A stretch of 58,978 nt of DNA from Myxococcales bacterium (GCA_013215565.1 JABSQV010000056.1:1-58978), one strand, 5' to 3'; counted from the stretch's first letter, positions 23,249 through 32,779 are shown. Notes: a model not told the origin generated them from the sequence alone. Numbers and translations: made by a program.

Positions 23249-24184
23249 GTGGACCAAGATCGTACGCTTCAATTTCGCCTCGGATTGTTCACGCTCGTGG
23301 TGCTCCTTGGGCTGGCCGCGATGATCCTGTTCTTGACGCGAGAGGGGGGCCTGTTCATTCCCCGCACCGCCCTCTACGCGGACTTCGACAACATCGACGG
23401 CCTCACCGTGAATGCGCCCGTGTACCTGGCCGGAAATTCGGTCGGGCGCGTCAAGTCGATCTACTTTCTAGCACCGGGGGCCGAGCACGCGATCCGGACC
23501 GAACTCGATATGGACGCGCGCGTGATGGATCGGGTCAACGCCGATTCCATCGCCACTGTCCGCACCACCGGCCTGCTCGGAGACAAGTACGTCGAGGTGA
23601 CACTCGGATCGGTCGGAGGCAAAGGGCTCGGGACCGGATCGAGCTTGCGGACGGAAGAACCGCCGAACCTGAATCAACTGGCGGACAAGGGTGTTGAACT
23701 CCTCGACAACCTGATCGAGATCAGTGCGTCGACGAACGCGATGTTCGAGGAGTTCGGCGACTCTATGGGGGGCCGGAGTCTGGCGGCCACGCTGGAACTG
23801 CTGTCGCAGATCGCGCGCGACGTGCAGGAGGGCGACGGTCTGCTCCACGCGCTCGTCTATGAAGGCGACGGTAACCGGATCGTCCGGGAGCTGCATACGT
23901 CGATCCGTACCCTGAACGCGATTCTTTCCGAGATTCAGGAAGGGGAGGGCAGCCTCCACGCGCTGATCTATTCGCGCGAAGAACTGAAAACCCTGGAGCG
24001 CGTGGCCGCAGCCTCGACGAGGCTCGACAGCATTCTGACGAAGATCGACGAAGGTGAAGGTACCCTGGGTGCGCTCGTGAACGATCCCACCGTTTACGAG
24101 GACATCAAGATCCTGGTCGGCGGGGCCCGCCGGAGCGCGTTGGTGCGAAGCCTGATCAACTTCGTGCGTCAGAACGAGGACTAA
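23249..24184 (+). CDS. mlaD: MlaD-type MCE-domain lipid-binding protein with three C-terminal repeats
   Basis: 311 residues from a GTG two bases after mlaF's stop. One N-terminal helix (residues 12-30), then an MCE domain (ADFDNIDGLTVNAPVYLAG to SIATVRTTGLLGDKYVEV). The C-terminal third is built from three adjoining 37-residue repeats that each open with an acidic turn and hydrophobic patch: QEGDGLLHALVY, QEGEGSLHALIY and DEGEGTLGALVN. MlaD proteins form hexameric rings in the periplasm. No MlaB or MlaC gene follows; the next gene is convergent. Confidence 0.93.
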   Translation: MDQDRTLQFRLGLFTLVVLLGLAAMILFLTREGGLFIPRTALYADFDNIDGLTVNAPVYLAGNSVGRVKSIYFLAPGAEHAIRTELDMDARVMDRVNADSIATVRTTGLLGDKYVEVTLGSVGGKGLGTGSSLRTEEPPNLNQLADKGVELLDNLIEISASTNAMFEEFGDSMGGRSLAATLELLSQIARDVQEGDGLLHALVYEGDGNRIVRELHTSIRTLNAILSEIQEGEGSLHALIYSREELKTLERVAAASTRLDSILTKIDEGEGTLGALVNDPTVYEDIKILVGGARRSALVRSLINFVRQNED

Positions 24185-24232
24185 TTCTGAAGCGGGAGAC
24201 AGGCCGCGCGCGCCGTCGTGTCCCCCCGCCGC

Positions 24233-24961
24233 TCAGCTAGCGCTACCCGGGTGCTCGGGAAGACGGGGGAGTGCGGCGCGGGCGGCCCGGGCGAGTGCCG
24301 GGTCGGACGAAGCGCGAAGCGCACCGAGGAGTCGTCGCGCGTCTTCGAGCAGTTCGGGATGCGCCGCTACGACTTCGGGCGTGACGGCGGCCGCAATCCT
24401 GCTCATCCGAGGATCGGGGTGCGATTCGAGGATCTGCAGAATCCGGTCTGCAGTCGTTCGGGGGGTTTCGCAGAGCTTGGCGAAGCAGGAAAGTGCCGCG
24501 CGTTGCACCGCGGAGTCGGAATCGTCTAGCGCAGACAGTAGCACGGCGTGCGTCGCGTCTTGCTCGGGTGCGAGTTCCCGGAGGGCGAAGAGCGACATCC
24601 TCCGCCGCGTGGGCTGGCGCGCTTCGCGCGCTTCGTGGAGCAGCAGGTGCAGGACCTCCGGGTGTATGCGCCCGAGCGTCGCGAGCATGTGAACCGCACT
24701 CCAGCGGAGGTCGCCATCCGGGAGTTCCAGCGAGTCGAGTAACGCGGGCAGCAGGCGGAGACTCGAGTTCCCGCTGCGAAACAGGATCCAGACTGCCGAA
24801 AAGCGGGCCTCGGGCGTTCCATTGGCGAGCACCCGGTGCAGGGGATCCCGGAGTTCGGGCCGCTCCCGAAGCGCGGCGATGGCATCGTCACAGGCGAGTC
24901 GGCGGAGTTTGCGTTCTTTCGCGCCGAGATTCCGGAGAAACTCGGCCTCGGGCTCAGGCAA
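24233..24961 (-). CDS. HEAT-repeat-like helical protein
   Basis: About 242 residues if it starts at the TTG at 24961, which overlaps the metallo-beta-lactamase stop by 8 bases. The protein is a series of amphipathic helix pairs (RFSAVWILFRSGNSSLRLLP; LRWSAVHMLATLGRIHP; RMSLFALRELAPEQDATHA; AVQRAALSCFAKLCETP), typical of HEAT or PBS-lyase-type repeats used for protein binding. No catalytic motif is seen. The upstream extension of the frame is low-complexity and antisense-like, so I reject it. Confidence 0.65.
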   Translation of the reverse strand: MPEPEAEFLRNLGAKERKLRRLACDDAIAALRERPELRDPLHRVLANGTPEARFSAVWILFRSGNSSLRLLPALLDSLELPDGDLRWSAVHMLATLGRIHPEVLHLLLHEAREARQPTRRRMSLFALRELAPEQDATHAVLLSALDDSDSAVQRAALSCFAKLCETPRTTADRILQILESHPDPRMSRIAAAVTPEVVAAHPELLEDARRLLGALRASSDPALARAARAALPRLPEHPGSAS

Positions 24962-25816
24962 GCGACCAGTGTTCTTCGCCGGCGGCGTCGATCGCTCTGG
25001 AGACCCGGCGCTCCTCCTCGAGTTTGAGCAAGTGGGAGTGCACCGACTGGCCGGCTGCCGCGTACAGGTATCGGGGGGTGTCGACGTAGATCCGCTCGAC
25101 CATCCCTCCGATCGTGGATGCGCCGCTGCGAATCGCCTCCGCGACCTGCTGCTCGCGTGCGAGGCGGTGATCCAGGTATTCCTGAATCTTCTCGGATGGC
25201 CGTTCGATTCGGGGACCATGGCCCGGATAGATCCGGTCGATCTCCAGTTCCAGCAGCTGCTCGAGGGTGCGCAGATAGAGCCGCATACTGCCGCCATCGA
25301 GCGGAATCACGACGGTTCCCGCACCCACGATTACGTCCCCGGTGAACAGCGCCCGCTCTTCCTCGAGGTAGTAGCAGAGGTGATCCTGCGCGTGTCCCGG
25401 AGTGTGAATGGCCCGCAGCGTGGCGCCCGGGGTACAGAGTTGCTCGCCGTCCCCGATCGCGGTGAGAGAAAGGTCGAACTGCTCGTCCCGTTCCTTCCAG
25501 GGAAGCTTGAACACCGGCCGCTCGCCGAAGCGCTCGAGGATGCCGGGCCCACCGCCGATATGATCCGGATGCACGTGGGTGAGCACCAGTTCTCCCAGGG
25601 CGTCGCTGCCGCGCTCGGAGAGCGCGCGTTCGAGCACGGGCAGGTACGCGTCGCGGCCGTCCCCGGTATCGAGCAGCAGGGCCGTGAGCCGGTCCCGATC
25701 AGGTAGGTGTTGGTTCCCGGACCGGTGAACGGTCCCGGGTTCTGACCCCGCACGACCCAGACCCGATCCGACCACTGCTCGATGTCGGGGAGTTCCATTC
25801 CCTGCATGGAGTCCAT
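24954..25816 (-). CDS. Metallo-beta-lactamase-fold hydrolase (LACTB2-like), frameshifted near 25690
   Basis: The N-terminal piece from the ATG at 25816 reads GQNPGPFTGPGTNTYLIGTG and is then lost; the adjoining frame continues ALLLDTGDGRDAYLPVL and THVHPDHIGG (HxHxDH metal site), HTPGHAQDH and FTGDVI, ending at 24954. One missing base in a short G/C run around 25688-25692 (CGGCCC on the minus strand, expected CGGGCC) reconnects the two. A shorter start at 25775 in the second frame would lack the normal first strands. The full product would be about 287 residues, a LACTB2/glyoxalase II-like hydrolase. It could be a sequencing error or a recent inactivation. Confidence 0.8.
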
Positions 25817-25908
25817 GCAGCGAGTGTAGCTCCTTCCGTCGCGCAGGTATGAAGGGGTGGCTGCCTAAGGGGTCGGCAGTGGCGCCTGGCGGTCAGCGCC
25901 GGCTCCGT

Positions 25909-26496
25909 TCAGCCCGCGGCCCTCGCGCGTTCGAAGCTGGAGACCGAGAAGTTCACGTCTAGGCGGGGCGGTCCCTTCTTGGCGAACCTGCCCACGAGGG
26001 CGGGGCGCCGGATCCGGACCGACCGGATGATGAGGTGGCGGTCCGTATTCTCGATCTGGTAGAGGAAGTCGACCATCTGCGTGAGCGTGACTCCCTTGAG
26101 CGAGACCTCGACCCGTGTCTCGGGGAAGAGTGCGTTCCCGGAGGGCTTCTTCGGTTTGATCGACTCGAGCTGGTTCTTCACCTTGGTAGAGGCGGCCAGA
26201 CCTTCGAGCAGATTGAAGAGGTTGGTCTCTTCGGCCACGCGGATCCGTTCTTCGACCCGGGTGAGTTCTCCTTGTAAGCGTCGCACGTCGCCCGCGAGCC
26301 GGGTGGCGCGGACGAGGTCCGTCTGGAGTTGCGCGACCTCGCCCTCCGTGCGCGTGACCCAATCCTGGAGAGGCCCGATCACGCTGAGCTGGAAGATGGC
26401 CGCGACCAGCAGCGTGCCTGCACCGCCGAGCAGCCAGCGCTCTCGTTCGGTGCGCTGACGCCACAGGATCTGAATCCGTAGCAGTAGGGTCTTCAT
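25909..26496 (-). CDS. gspM: Type II secretion protein M (GspM/PilO-like)
   Basis: 195 residues from the ATG at 26496, overlapping the gspL stop (ATGA). One N-terminal helix (LLGGAGTLLVAAIFQLSV), then a coiled coil (WVTRTEGEVAQLQTDLVRA and on) and a ferredoxin-like domain with VEVSLKGVTLTQMVDFLYQI. GspM pairs with GspL in the inner-membrane platform. The long frame upstream lies in gspL. This is the last gene of the T2SS operon. Confidence 0.88.
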   Translation of the reverse strand: MKTLLLRIQILWRQRTERERWLLGGAGTLLVAAIFQLSVIGPLQDWVTRTEGEVAQLQTDLVRATRLAGDVRRLQGELTRVEERIRVAEETNLFNLLEGLAASTKVKNQLESIKPKKPSGNALFPETRVEVSLKGVTLTQMVDFLYQIENTDRHLIIRSVRIRRPALVGRFAKKGPPRLDVNFSVSSFERARAAG

Positions 26497-28046
26497 CGTG
26501 GATTCCCGAGTGAGAAAGTGAGGCTGAAGTTCTTGCCCCCCGTCCGCGGATTGGTGATGACGTCGGAAACCCGGACCTCCGAGAATTCTGCAGAGGCGAG
26601 CAGTTCCTCGCGCAAGCGCCCCACGGTCTCGAAGTTGCGGGCAGAACCGCGCGCCTGGACCGACCGCCGCTCGATTCGGAGCTCCGAAAGCCACAGATCG
26701 AGCTTCTCGGGGACACGCGCAGAGATTTCGAGCAGTACGCCGAGGGAGGAGAGGCCGCTGTCCGTGACCCCGAGGTGGTCCGCGAGATCGATCATCTCTC
26801 CCGCCTGCGTCTCCATGGCTCCGAGCGGGTCCTCCACGGGCGAAGTGCCGGCAAAGGTCTGCGCCCGAAGCGCATGCAACTGCTCAGTGAGCCGACCCAC
26901 CTGGCCGGCGCGCACGCTGGCGTGGGCTACGAGCCCTCCGACCCAGAGTACGAGCACCAGTACGGCTAGGCCGGCCGCGATTCGGATCTTTCCGCGGAGT
27001 TGCGAAAGATCCGGACGGTAGCTGAATTCGTCCGAGCGCAGGTTCAGGGTCGTCGAGCGCGTGGGGCGGGGTCCGCGCAACGCGAGCGCGGCGGCCGTGG
27101 CGAAGTCGGCGGCCCCGACGCTCGCCAGCAGGGAACGGCCGCCCGGTCCCGGTGGGACCGAGAGCGTCCTGCAGTCCAGACCCGTCTGTTCGGAAAGCGC
27201 CGCTTCAATCTCCGGAAGATGGCTCGAGCCACCGGTGAGCACGGCGGCTGCGCTGTTCGATTCTCCCTGAATGCCCGAGACCGTCCGCCGGATCTCGCGT
27301 GCGAGTGCGTTGAAGACATCGGCTGCGGCGCTGGGATTGGAGCCAGAAGAGGAGTCGAAGATCCCGCTCTCGTGCTTGATGACTTCGGCCTCGGTGTTCG
27401 AGATTCCACGCTCGCCTGCGATTGCCGCAGTAAAGTGTCGGCCCGCAATCGGGATCGAGCGCACCGCCGTGGGCTGGGCGCCCCGGAGCCGTACGAGAAC
27501 GGTGCTCGAGTGCCCGAGGTCGATCCACCAGCCGGCTTCCTCCTCCCGGCGCAGAAAGCCGACCAGGTTCGCCAGGGCGGCGCCCTCGATATCCAGGAGT
27601 CGAGGTTCAGCATGTGCGGAGCGGAGGCACTCGAGGGCGCGTCTCACCTCGTCGCGCGGTGCCAGGATACTCAGGACCTCTGTCTCACCCGACGGCAACA
27701 GGATGCACTGCTCAGTGCGAGCCAGCTGGCTCAGAGGCAGGAGAAGGTCGTCCTCGAGTTCGAAAGGAACGGCCTGGAGAACCCGTCTCTGGTCGGCGAA
27801 GGGGAAGCGCAGGCGCCGTTCGGTGACGTGGCTGCAGGGGAGGGCCGCAACCACGAAATCGAGGGGCAGGCGGCGCTCCTCCAGAAACTCGGCGACGGCC
27901 TGGTAGCGCTCCTCGTCCGAACTCGATTCCGGAAGCTGCTGAGATTCGAAACGCACCAGCGAGCACCCCCGGATCTCCTGCCGCAGTTCGCAGGCCTTGA
28001 CCGACCAGGATCCGATATCGAGGCCGAGGATCGAACGTCCCAGCAT
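26493..28046 (-). CDS. gspL: Type II secretion protein L with PilM-like actin fold
   Basis: 517 residues. The N-terminal part has the actin-like start LGLDIGSWSVKACEL and further VLTGGSSHLPEIEAAL, resembling PilM more than short GspL forms. A membrane helix (AAGLAVLVLVLWVGGLVA) lies near residue 345, then a periplasmic part with a coiled stretch and a ferredoxin-like end. GspL couples the cytoplasmic ATPase GspE to GspM. The start ATG shares one base with the gspK stop (TGATG). Confidence 0.92.
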   Translation of the reverse strand: MLGRSILGLDIGSWSVKACELRQEIRGCSLVRFESQQLPESSSDEERYQAVAEFLEERRLPLDFVVAALPCSHVTERRLRFPFADQRRVLQAVPFELEDDLLLPLSQLARTEQCILLPSGETEVLSILAPRDEVRRALECLRSAHAEPRLLDIEGAALANLVGFLRREEEAGWWIDLGHSSTVLVRLRGAQPTAVRSIPIAGRHFTAAIAGERGISNTEAEVIKHESGIFDSSSGSNPSAAADVFNALAREIRRTVSGIQGESNSAAAVLTGGSSHLPEIEAALSEQTGLDCRTLSVPPGPGGRSLLASVGAADFATAAALALRGPRPTRSTTLNLRSDEFSYRPDLSQLRGKIRIAAGLAVLVLVLWVGGLVAHASVRAGQVGRLTEQLHALRAQTFAGTSPVEDPLGAMETQAGEMIDLADHLGVTDSGLSSLGVLLEISARVPEKLDLWLSELRIERRSVQARGSARNFETVGRLREELLASAEFSEVRVSDVITNPRTGGKNFSLTFSLGNPR

Positions 28047-29098
28047 CAGAGCACCCGATGAGAGAGGAACTTGTAGTCCGCGAGGTCTCTTCTATGGAGC
28101 ATCGTCTCAGTCCGTACCAGCGCATCCCGGACGCGCGCGTCTATGCGTACGCGGAAGATCAGGCTGCTGAATCGGAGGTTCGGAAACACGCTCTGTCCTG
28201 CCATTCCGAGCGCCGCCTGGAAGCCCGTGCAGTCTTCGGACTCCAGTTCGCAGAAGATCTTGCCTTCATCGCGGGCGCGCATGATCTCGAAGACGTCGCG
28301 ACCGTCGATCAGGCGTTTCTTGCCGGTCGGAGCACCGTAGAAGATGGTCGAAAGAATGTGCGGCGGAGCGGTATTCGGGTTGACTCCGGTCTTGTCGCTG
28401 GGCCCCCCGGCCCAGATCCACGGGAGCGTACCGAAGTAGGCCTCGAATTCGCTCATCAGTGCCGGATCCATGCCCGGGACATCGCTCAATTGCTGCAGGC
28501 TGAAGATGAGGAAGTTTCGGGGTGAGCGGGAGTTGCCCTTTTCCGCGTAGTAAGCCGCTTCATCTTCTCCCCTGCGGGTTTTCTTATCCACGTCGATCCA
28601 GTCGAGGATTCCTTCAGCGACCAGCTCGGCTTCGTAGAACTTTTCTTCGTCCCTTCCGGGCATCTCGTCGATGATCTTCTGGATGACGGCCGTGAGGAAC
28701 GCCGCCGAGTCCGGCCGGCGCTTCCCCGGGCTCTGGATCAGTTGATTCAGGGCGATCCAGCTTCCCGAATCGCTGATCATGATTCGAAGTTCAGAGTCCT
28801 CTTCGGGGAGGATGGGATCCAGGGAAAGGATCCGCCAGTCGTCCATCCAGGTTTCGCGCCCTTTGAGCGCTGATTGGGATTTTCGCTCGCCATCTTCCGC
28901 AAGCACCCGGACGGCGACCGCGAGGCCGGAGCGCGCGAGCAACTCGGCTCTGACGCGGTCCGCCCGTTGCCTCAGGCTCAATACGTCCAGCGTCGTCGCG
29001 GCCGTAAACGCGTAGACCGAGCCGACGGTGGCGACGAGGATCACCAGCACGAGCAGGAGTACGACTCCTTCCTGTTGTCCGGTACGACTCAATGACAC
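28046..29098 (-). CDS. gspK: Type II secretion minor pseudopilin K
   Basis: 350 residues from a GTG at 29098 (a TTG at 29092 would give a TTGA coupling with gspJ). N-terminal QQEGVVLLLVLVILVATV is a prepilin signal with helix. The long body, with PNTAPPHIL near residue 243 and a helical insert, is typical of GspK, which caps the pseudopilus tip with GspI and GspJ. The usual Glu+5 is replaced by a hydrophobic residue, as in other GspK. Confidence 0.92.
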   Translation of the reverse strand: MSLSRTGQQEGVVLLLVLVILVATVGSVYAFTAATTLDVLSLRQRADRVRAELLARSGLAVAVRVLAEDGERKSQSALKGRETWMDDWRILSLDPILPEEDSELRIMISDSGSWIALNQLIQSPGKRRPDSAAFLTAVIQKIIDEMPGRDEEKFYEAELVAEGILDWIDVDKKTRRGEDEAAYYAEKGNSRSPRNFLIFSLQQLSDVPGMDPALMSEFEAYFGTLPWIWAGGPSDKTGVNPNTAPPHILSTIFYGAPTGKKRLIDGRDVFEIMRARDEGKIFCELESEDCTGFQAALGMAGQSVFPNLRFSSLIFRVRIDARVRDALVRTETMLHRRDLADYKFLSHRVL

Positions 29099-30024
29099 TC
29101 GTCCTCGTATTCCACGTGCTTCTTCAACAGTTCGGCCAGTGGCCCCTCGGGGTTGAAGCAGTCGTCCGCGCGAACCTCAGCCTCGTGTGCGACGAGCTCC
29201 TGAATTCTCGGGTCCGCCTCGGCCAGAGACTCCTGAAAGTAATCGACACACTCGGACACCGTCGTCATGCACTCCTCATCTGGATTCTCCGCGTCCGCAT
29301 TCGGGTCGTTCGCGTCTTCCAGAACATCCTGGCCCCGAGTGAGCAGGTGTTTCACGCTCGAGAGGCGGATCGTGCGGCTGGCTTCGGGGCCGACGACGGG
29401 CTCCCCATTTGCGTCTTTCTGCCAGAGCCCCAGCGAGACCTGAATCTTGTCGGGAACCCGGTCGAGCAACTCGATCTGCGTGGAATCCCAGCCCTCGAGC
29501 CAGTGGTCGCTCTCCGAGTCGTGGAAGGAGAGGCTGAACGCTTCGATGTCGTCGAGTATGGGCACCGAGTCCGCGAGCAGAATCTGTTTCGACTCGCCGC
29601 GGGGCAGCCGTTCCTCGAAGCGGTACAGGCCGAGCTGGCCCTCCTCGTTCGAGTGCACGCCGTAGGTCACCACCCGAAGCCCGACCGTGGACGGACTTCC
29701 GGCGGTACGCGCCGGGGCGGAGGTGATGAACTTGATCGCGTCCGTGTCCCCTTCGTAGCCGTCCACGCCCCGAAACAGCCACGGGTGATCGTCGGGGCCG
29801 GCCCCCGGAGGGCGCGCGAAGAGCATGGTGGAGGTGAGTTCGCGTTCCAGGCGGTCCAGGAAGACTCCGGCCGCTCTCTGCCGGTGGAGCCCGGCGCCCA
29901 TCCGTGCCGTGAACCGGTGGATGTCCCGGAACGCGCGCACGGCGGCCGCGACGAGGAGCGCCGTGATGGTCACGGCCACCAGAATTTCGATCAGCGTGAA
30001 TCCGGCCCGACGGCGAACACTCAC
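29089..30024 (-). CDS. gspJ: Type II secretion minor pseudopilin J
   Basis: 311 residues from a GTG at 30024 overlapping the gspI stop. The signal RRRAGFTLIEILVAVTITAL contains the G/FTLIE cleavage site. The protein is longer than usual GspJ (about 200), with an acidic extension after residue 240 (NDPNADAENPDEE) carrying three Cys that could form a disulfide. It is a tip component of the pseudopilus. Confidence 0.9.
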   Translation of the reverse strand: MSVRRRAGFTLIEILVAVTITALLVAAAVRAFRDIHRFTARMGAGLHRQRAAGVFLDRLERELTSTMLFARPPGAGPDDHPWLFRGVDGYEGDTDAIKFITSAPARTAGSPSTVGLRVVTYGVHSNEEGQLGLYRFEERLPRGESKQILLADSVPILDDIEAFSLSFHDSESDHWLEGWDSTQIELLDRVPDKIQVSLGLWQKDANGEPVVGPEASRTIRLSSVKHLLTRGQDVLEDANDPNADAENPDEECMTTVSECVDYFQESLAEADPRIQELVAHEAEVRADDCFNPEGPLAELLKKHVEYEDECH

Positions 30025-30509
30025 GAGAGCGGGCTCACCACGAACAAGAGGAACGGCAGGGTGCGCTCCGGATCGGTTTCCACAGGGTAGACGCGCAGCA
30101 GGACGCGCAGAATGGGAGTCGCCTGTCCGAACTGCCGTCTCTGTTCGAAGACCGAGGCGGGCAGCCCTCTTCGCTCCGCGAGTTCGGGCGGGAGTGGAAT
30201 GGCAAAGGGCTCGACCTCGAGGATCCAGGCGAAATGCTCCAATGGGGCGTCAAACGTCCCCTCGCTCCGACCCAGTTCGGGAGGTTCCCCGTCCAGCGCC
30301 AGGTCCTCGATTTCGCGGAGCCGATTCTCGGCGAGGTCGCTCGCCTCGACTTCGACCCGCGCACCTGCCAGGGCCCGGGTCGTCCTGGTCAGGATCTGCA
30401 TCAGTCCACCCATGACGAGGGCGAAGACGAAGGTTGCGATGAGGATCTCCACGAGCGTGAAGCCCTCGCGCGGTCCGGGGTCGCGGCCCGGTGCTGAGGA
30501 GGGGCTCAC
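30021..30509 (-). CDS. gspI: Type II secretion minor pseudopilin I
   Basis: 162 residues from a GTG at 30509 overlapping the gspH stop. A basic leader with REGFTLVEILIATFVFAL gives the prepilin cleavage site (G/FTLVE). The body keeps the GspI-like AENRLREIEDLAL helix. It nucleates the tip complex with GspJ and GspK. Confidence 0.9.
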   Translation of the reverse strand: MSPSSAPGRDPGPREGFTLVEILIATFVFALVMGGLMQILTRTTRALAGARVEVEASDLAENRLREIEDLALDGEPPELGRSEGTFDAPLEHFAWILEVEPFAIPLPPELAERRGLPASVFEQRRQFGQATPILRVLLRVYPVETDPERTLPFLLFVVSPLS

Positions 30510-31075
30510 GGGTTCAACTCGATCGTGCGGATCTCGGAAGTGAACGGTTGCAGCTGCAGCGACATGGCGCGGCCCCCTTCTCCCATCAGGAGCAGTTCGG
30601 CGGGATCGGCGGCTCCATCCGGAGCAAACAGGATCCCCACGTCACCTTCATCGAACTCGTCTTCGCCGATCCAGACCTTCTCGATCCGGATCGTCTCCTG
30701 ATCGAGCGCCCTCCACTCGCCGATCTTCGCCGGAACCGGCAGGAACTCTTCTGTCGGACGAGGCCTGGCGGTGTCGAGGAGTCCGGAGTGCGTGGGGACG
30801 TCTCGCTCGGCAGTCAGTTGAGTGATTTCCAGACGTTCCAGATGAAAGAGCTGTGAGTCGAGGTCGACGACCCAGCGGTGGGTCTCGCCGGTCGTGATCG
30901 CGCGCTGCGACGCGTACTGGAGTTCGGCGGACAGCTCCCGGGATGCATTCCGGATCTCGTAGGGAAGGATCCCTCCGAGAGGCGGCAGGAAGAGCCGCAC
31001 GAAGATCGCGATCAGAAAGACCACGACCAGGATCTCGACGAGGGTCAGGCCCTCGCGGCACGAAAATCGCCTCAC
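30506..31075 (-). CDS. gspH: Type II secretion minor pseudopilin H
   Basis: 189 residues from a GTG at 31075. The short leader CREGLTLVEILVVVFLIAIF has G/LTLVE as cleavage site, with Leu in place of the common Phe. The body has the SAELQYASQRAITTGETHRW strand and helix usual in GspH, which links the tip to the GspG shaft. It begins 12 bases after gspG. Confidence 0.9.
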   Translation of the reverse strand: MRRFSCREGLTLVEILVVVFLIAIFVRLFLPPLGGILPYEIRNASRELSAELQYASQRAITTGETHRWVVDLDSQLFHLERLEITQLTAERDVPTHSGLLDTARPRPTEEFLPVPAKIGEWRALDQETIRIEKVWIGEDEFDEGDVGILFAPDGAADPAELLLMGEGGRAMSLQLQPFTSEIRTIELNP

Positions 31076-31087
31076 TCCGGCTCCCGA

Positions 31088-31534
31088 TCAGGGAACTTCC
31101 GAATCCCAGTTGACGATGTCGGCATTCTCTCCTTCGCCTCCAGCGATCGAGTCGGGGCCGTAGGACAAGAGATCGAAGCTGAAGCTGTTGTGTTCACCGG
31201 GCGTGACGTACTGGTAGGTGACGCCCCAGGGATCGACGATTCCGTCAGTCCGAACGTAGCCACCCGGTGGATAGTTCCGAGGGAGCGGTTCGGAGCTGGG
31301 CTCTCTGACCAGGGCTTCGAGTCCCTGGTTCTGGGAGGGATAACGGCCGTTGTCCAGGCGGTACATCTCGAGCGCCTGCTCGAGTTGACGCAACTGCGTC
31401 GCTGCGAGCGTGACCTGGGCTTCCTGGGCACGCCCGATGAAGCGGCTGGCGATCACCGACATCAGCAGCCCGATGATCATGACCACAACGAGGATTTCGA
31501 GTAGCGTGAAGCCCGCATTACGGTTTCGCTTCAT
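31088..31534 (-). CDS. gspG: Type II secretion major pseudopilin G
   Basis: 148 residues from the ATG at 31534, with AGGAG upstream. NAGFTLLEILVVVMIIGLL is the prepilin signal; the C-terminal NGRYPSQNQGLEALV and DPWGVTYQYVTPGEHNSF segments are the hallmark of GspG, including the calcium-binding loop. Being the shaft subunit, it is expected to be the most highly translated gene in the operon and has the best ribosome site. Confidence 0.96.
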   Translation of the reverse strand: MKRNRNAGFTLLEILVVVMIIGLLMSVIASRFIGRAQEAQVTLAATQLRQLEQALEMYRLDNGRYPSQNQGLEALVREPSSEPLPRNYPPGGYVRTDGIVDPWGVTYQYVTPGEHNSFSFDLLSYGPDSIAGGEGENADIVNWDSEVP

Positions 31535-31555
31535 CTCATACTCCTGTAAAGCCGC

Positions 31556-32779
31556 TCAGAGAGCGGAGGTAAGGTTCATCAGAGGCAACAAGGTCGAGAG
31601 CACGATCAGAACCACGACGCTCGCAACCAGAAGCAGCAGTAGCGGCCCCATCAGCGTCGTGAGCCGATTCAGAGAATTCTCGACCAGTTCGTCATAGGTT
31701 TCGGCGATCTTGGAGAGCATCTCGCCGAGTTCACCCGTAGCTTCTCCGACCGAGATCATGTGGGTCACCATGGGTGGGAACTCTCCGCTCTGCCGAAGCG
31801 GTCCAGCAATCGAGGTGCCTCGGGTGATCGCGTCCCGCGCCTGCTCGACCGCGGCGGCGATCACCGCATTTCCAGCAATGGACTTTGCGATGTCGAGCGC
31901 CCGAACGATCGACACGCCTCCGTCCAGCAGCGTCGAGAGGGTCCGCGAGAATCGCGAGAGTGCGATGTAGCGCACCGAACGGCCGAGAACCGGGATCCGC
32001 AGACGGAATCGATCCCAGAGCTGCCGCCCGCGCGGAAGCTGGATCAAGCGGTGAAAAAGCAGGAACAGCGCGCCTAAGCTAACCGCGAGCACGGTCCACC
32101 AGTCCACGAGGAATTCCGAGATGGAGATCACGATGACCGTGAGCAGCGGGAGTGGCTGGTTCATATCGATCAAAAGCTGCGTGATGTTCGGGATCACGAA
32201 TACCAGGAGTACGCCCGACACGATCGCACTGGCCACCAGCATCAGGAGCGGGTAGGTCATCGCGCCGATCACTTTGTTGCGGAGCTGCATGCGGTTTTCG
32301 ATGTAGTCGCCGAGACGGTGGAGGACCAGTTCCAGCGCTCCCGAGGATTCTCCGGCCTGGACCATCGAGGTGTAGAGGCCGTCGAAGACGCGCGGGTACT
32401 GCTCGAACGCATCCGCGAGGGCGCTTCCCTCGTTCACGCTGTCGCGAACCCGGCCCACGATGGCCTTGAGACGCTCGCTCTCGATCTGCTCGGTGAGCGC
32501 CGACAGCGACTCCACCAGCGGTACGCCCGCTCCGAGCAGGGTCGCGAGCTGGTTCGAGAAGAGCACCAGGTCCAGGTCCGATACGCGGCGCAGTTCCGGT
32601 AGCTGCAGCCGGGAGAGGAGGTCGGCGGATGCCGAACGCGTGCGGGCCTCTCCGATCTCGGTGGGGAAGATCCCATCGCTACGGAGCCTGGCCCGCGCAG
32701 CGCTCGAACTCTCGGCTTCCAGGGTTCCGCGCGTGCTCTGATTGCCGGCGGTGACTCCCTTGTAGGCGTAAACGGGCAT
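31556..32779 (-). CDS. gspF: Type II secretion inner-membrane platform protein F
   Basis: 407 residues. The start MPVYAYKGV and the segments VPLVESLSALTEQ, FPPMVTHMISVGEATGELGEML and the three long helices around residues 165-190, 220-240 and 375-400 match GspF/PilC. It organises the ATPase and pseudopilus assembly. Four bases separate it from gspE. Confidence 0.96.
   Translation of the reverse strand: MPVYAYKGVTAGNQSTRGTLEAESSSAARARLRSDGIFPTEIGEARTRSASADLLSRLQLPELRRVSDLDLVLFSNQLATLLGAGVPLVESLSALTEQIESERLKAIVGRVRDSVNEGSALADAFEQYPRVFDGLYTSMVQAGESSGALELVLHRLGDYIENRMQLRNKVIGAMTYPLLMLVASAIVSGVLLVFVIPNITQLLIDMNQPLPLLTVIVISISEFLVDWWTVLAVSLGALFLLFHRLIQLPRGRQLWDRFRLRIPVLGRSVRYIALSRFSRTLSTLLDGGVSIVRALDIAKSIAGNAVIAAAVEQARDAITRGTSIAGPLRQSGEFPPMVTHMISVGEATGELGEMLSKIAETYDELVENSLNRLTTLMGPLLLLLVASVVVLIVLSTLLPLMNLTSAL

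Noticed and set aside
24185..24232. Imperfect inverted repeat between mlaD and the HEAT-like gene as a terminator
   Set aside because: Pairing is broken and lacks T-runs; convergent location alone is not enough.
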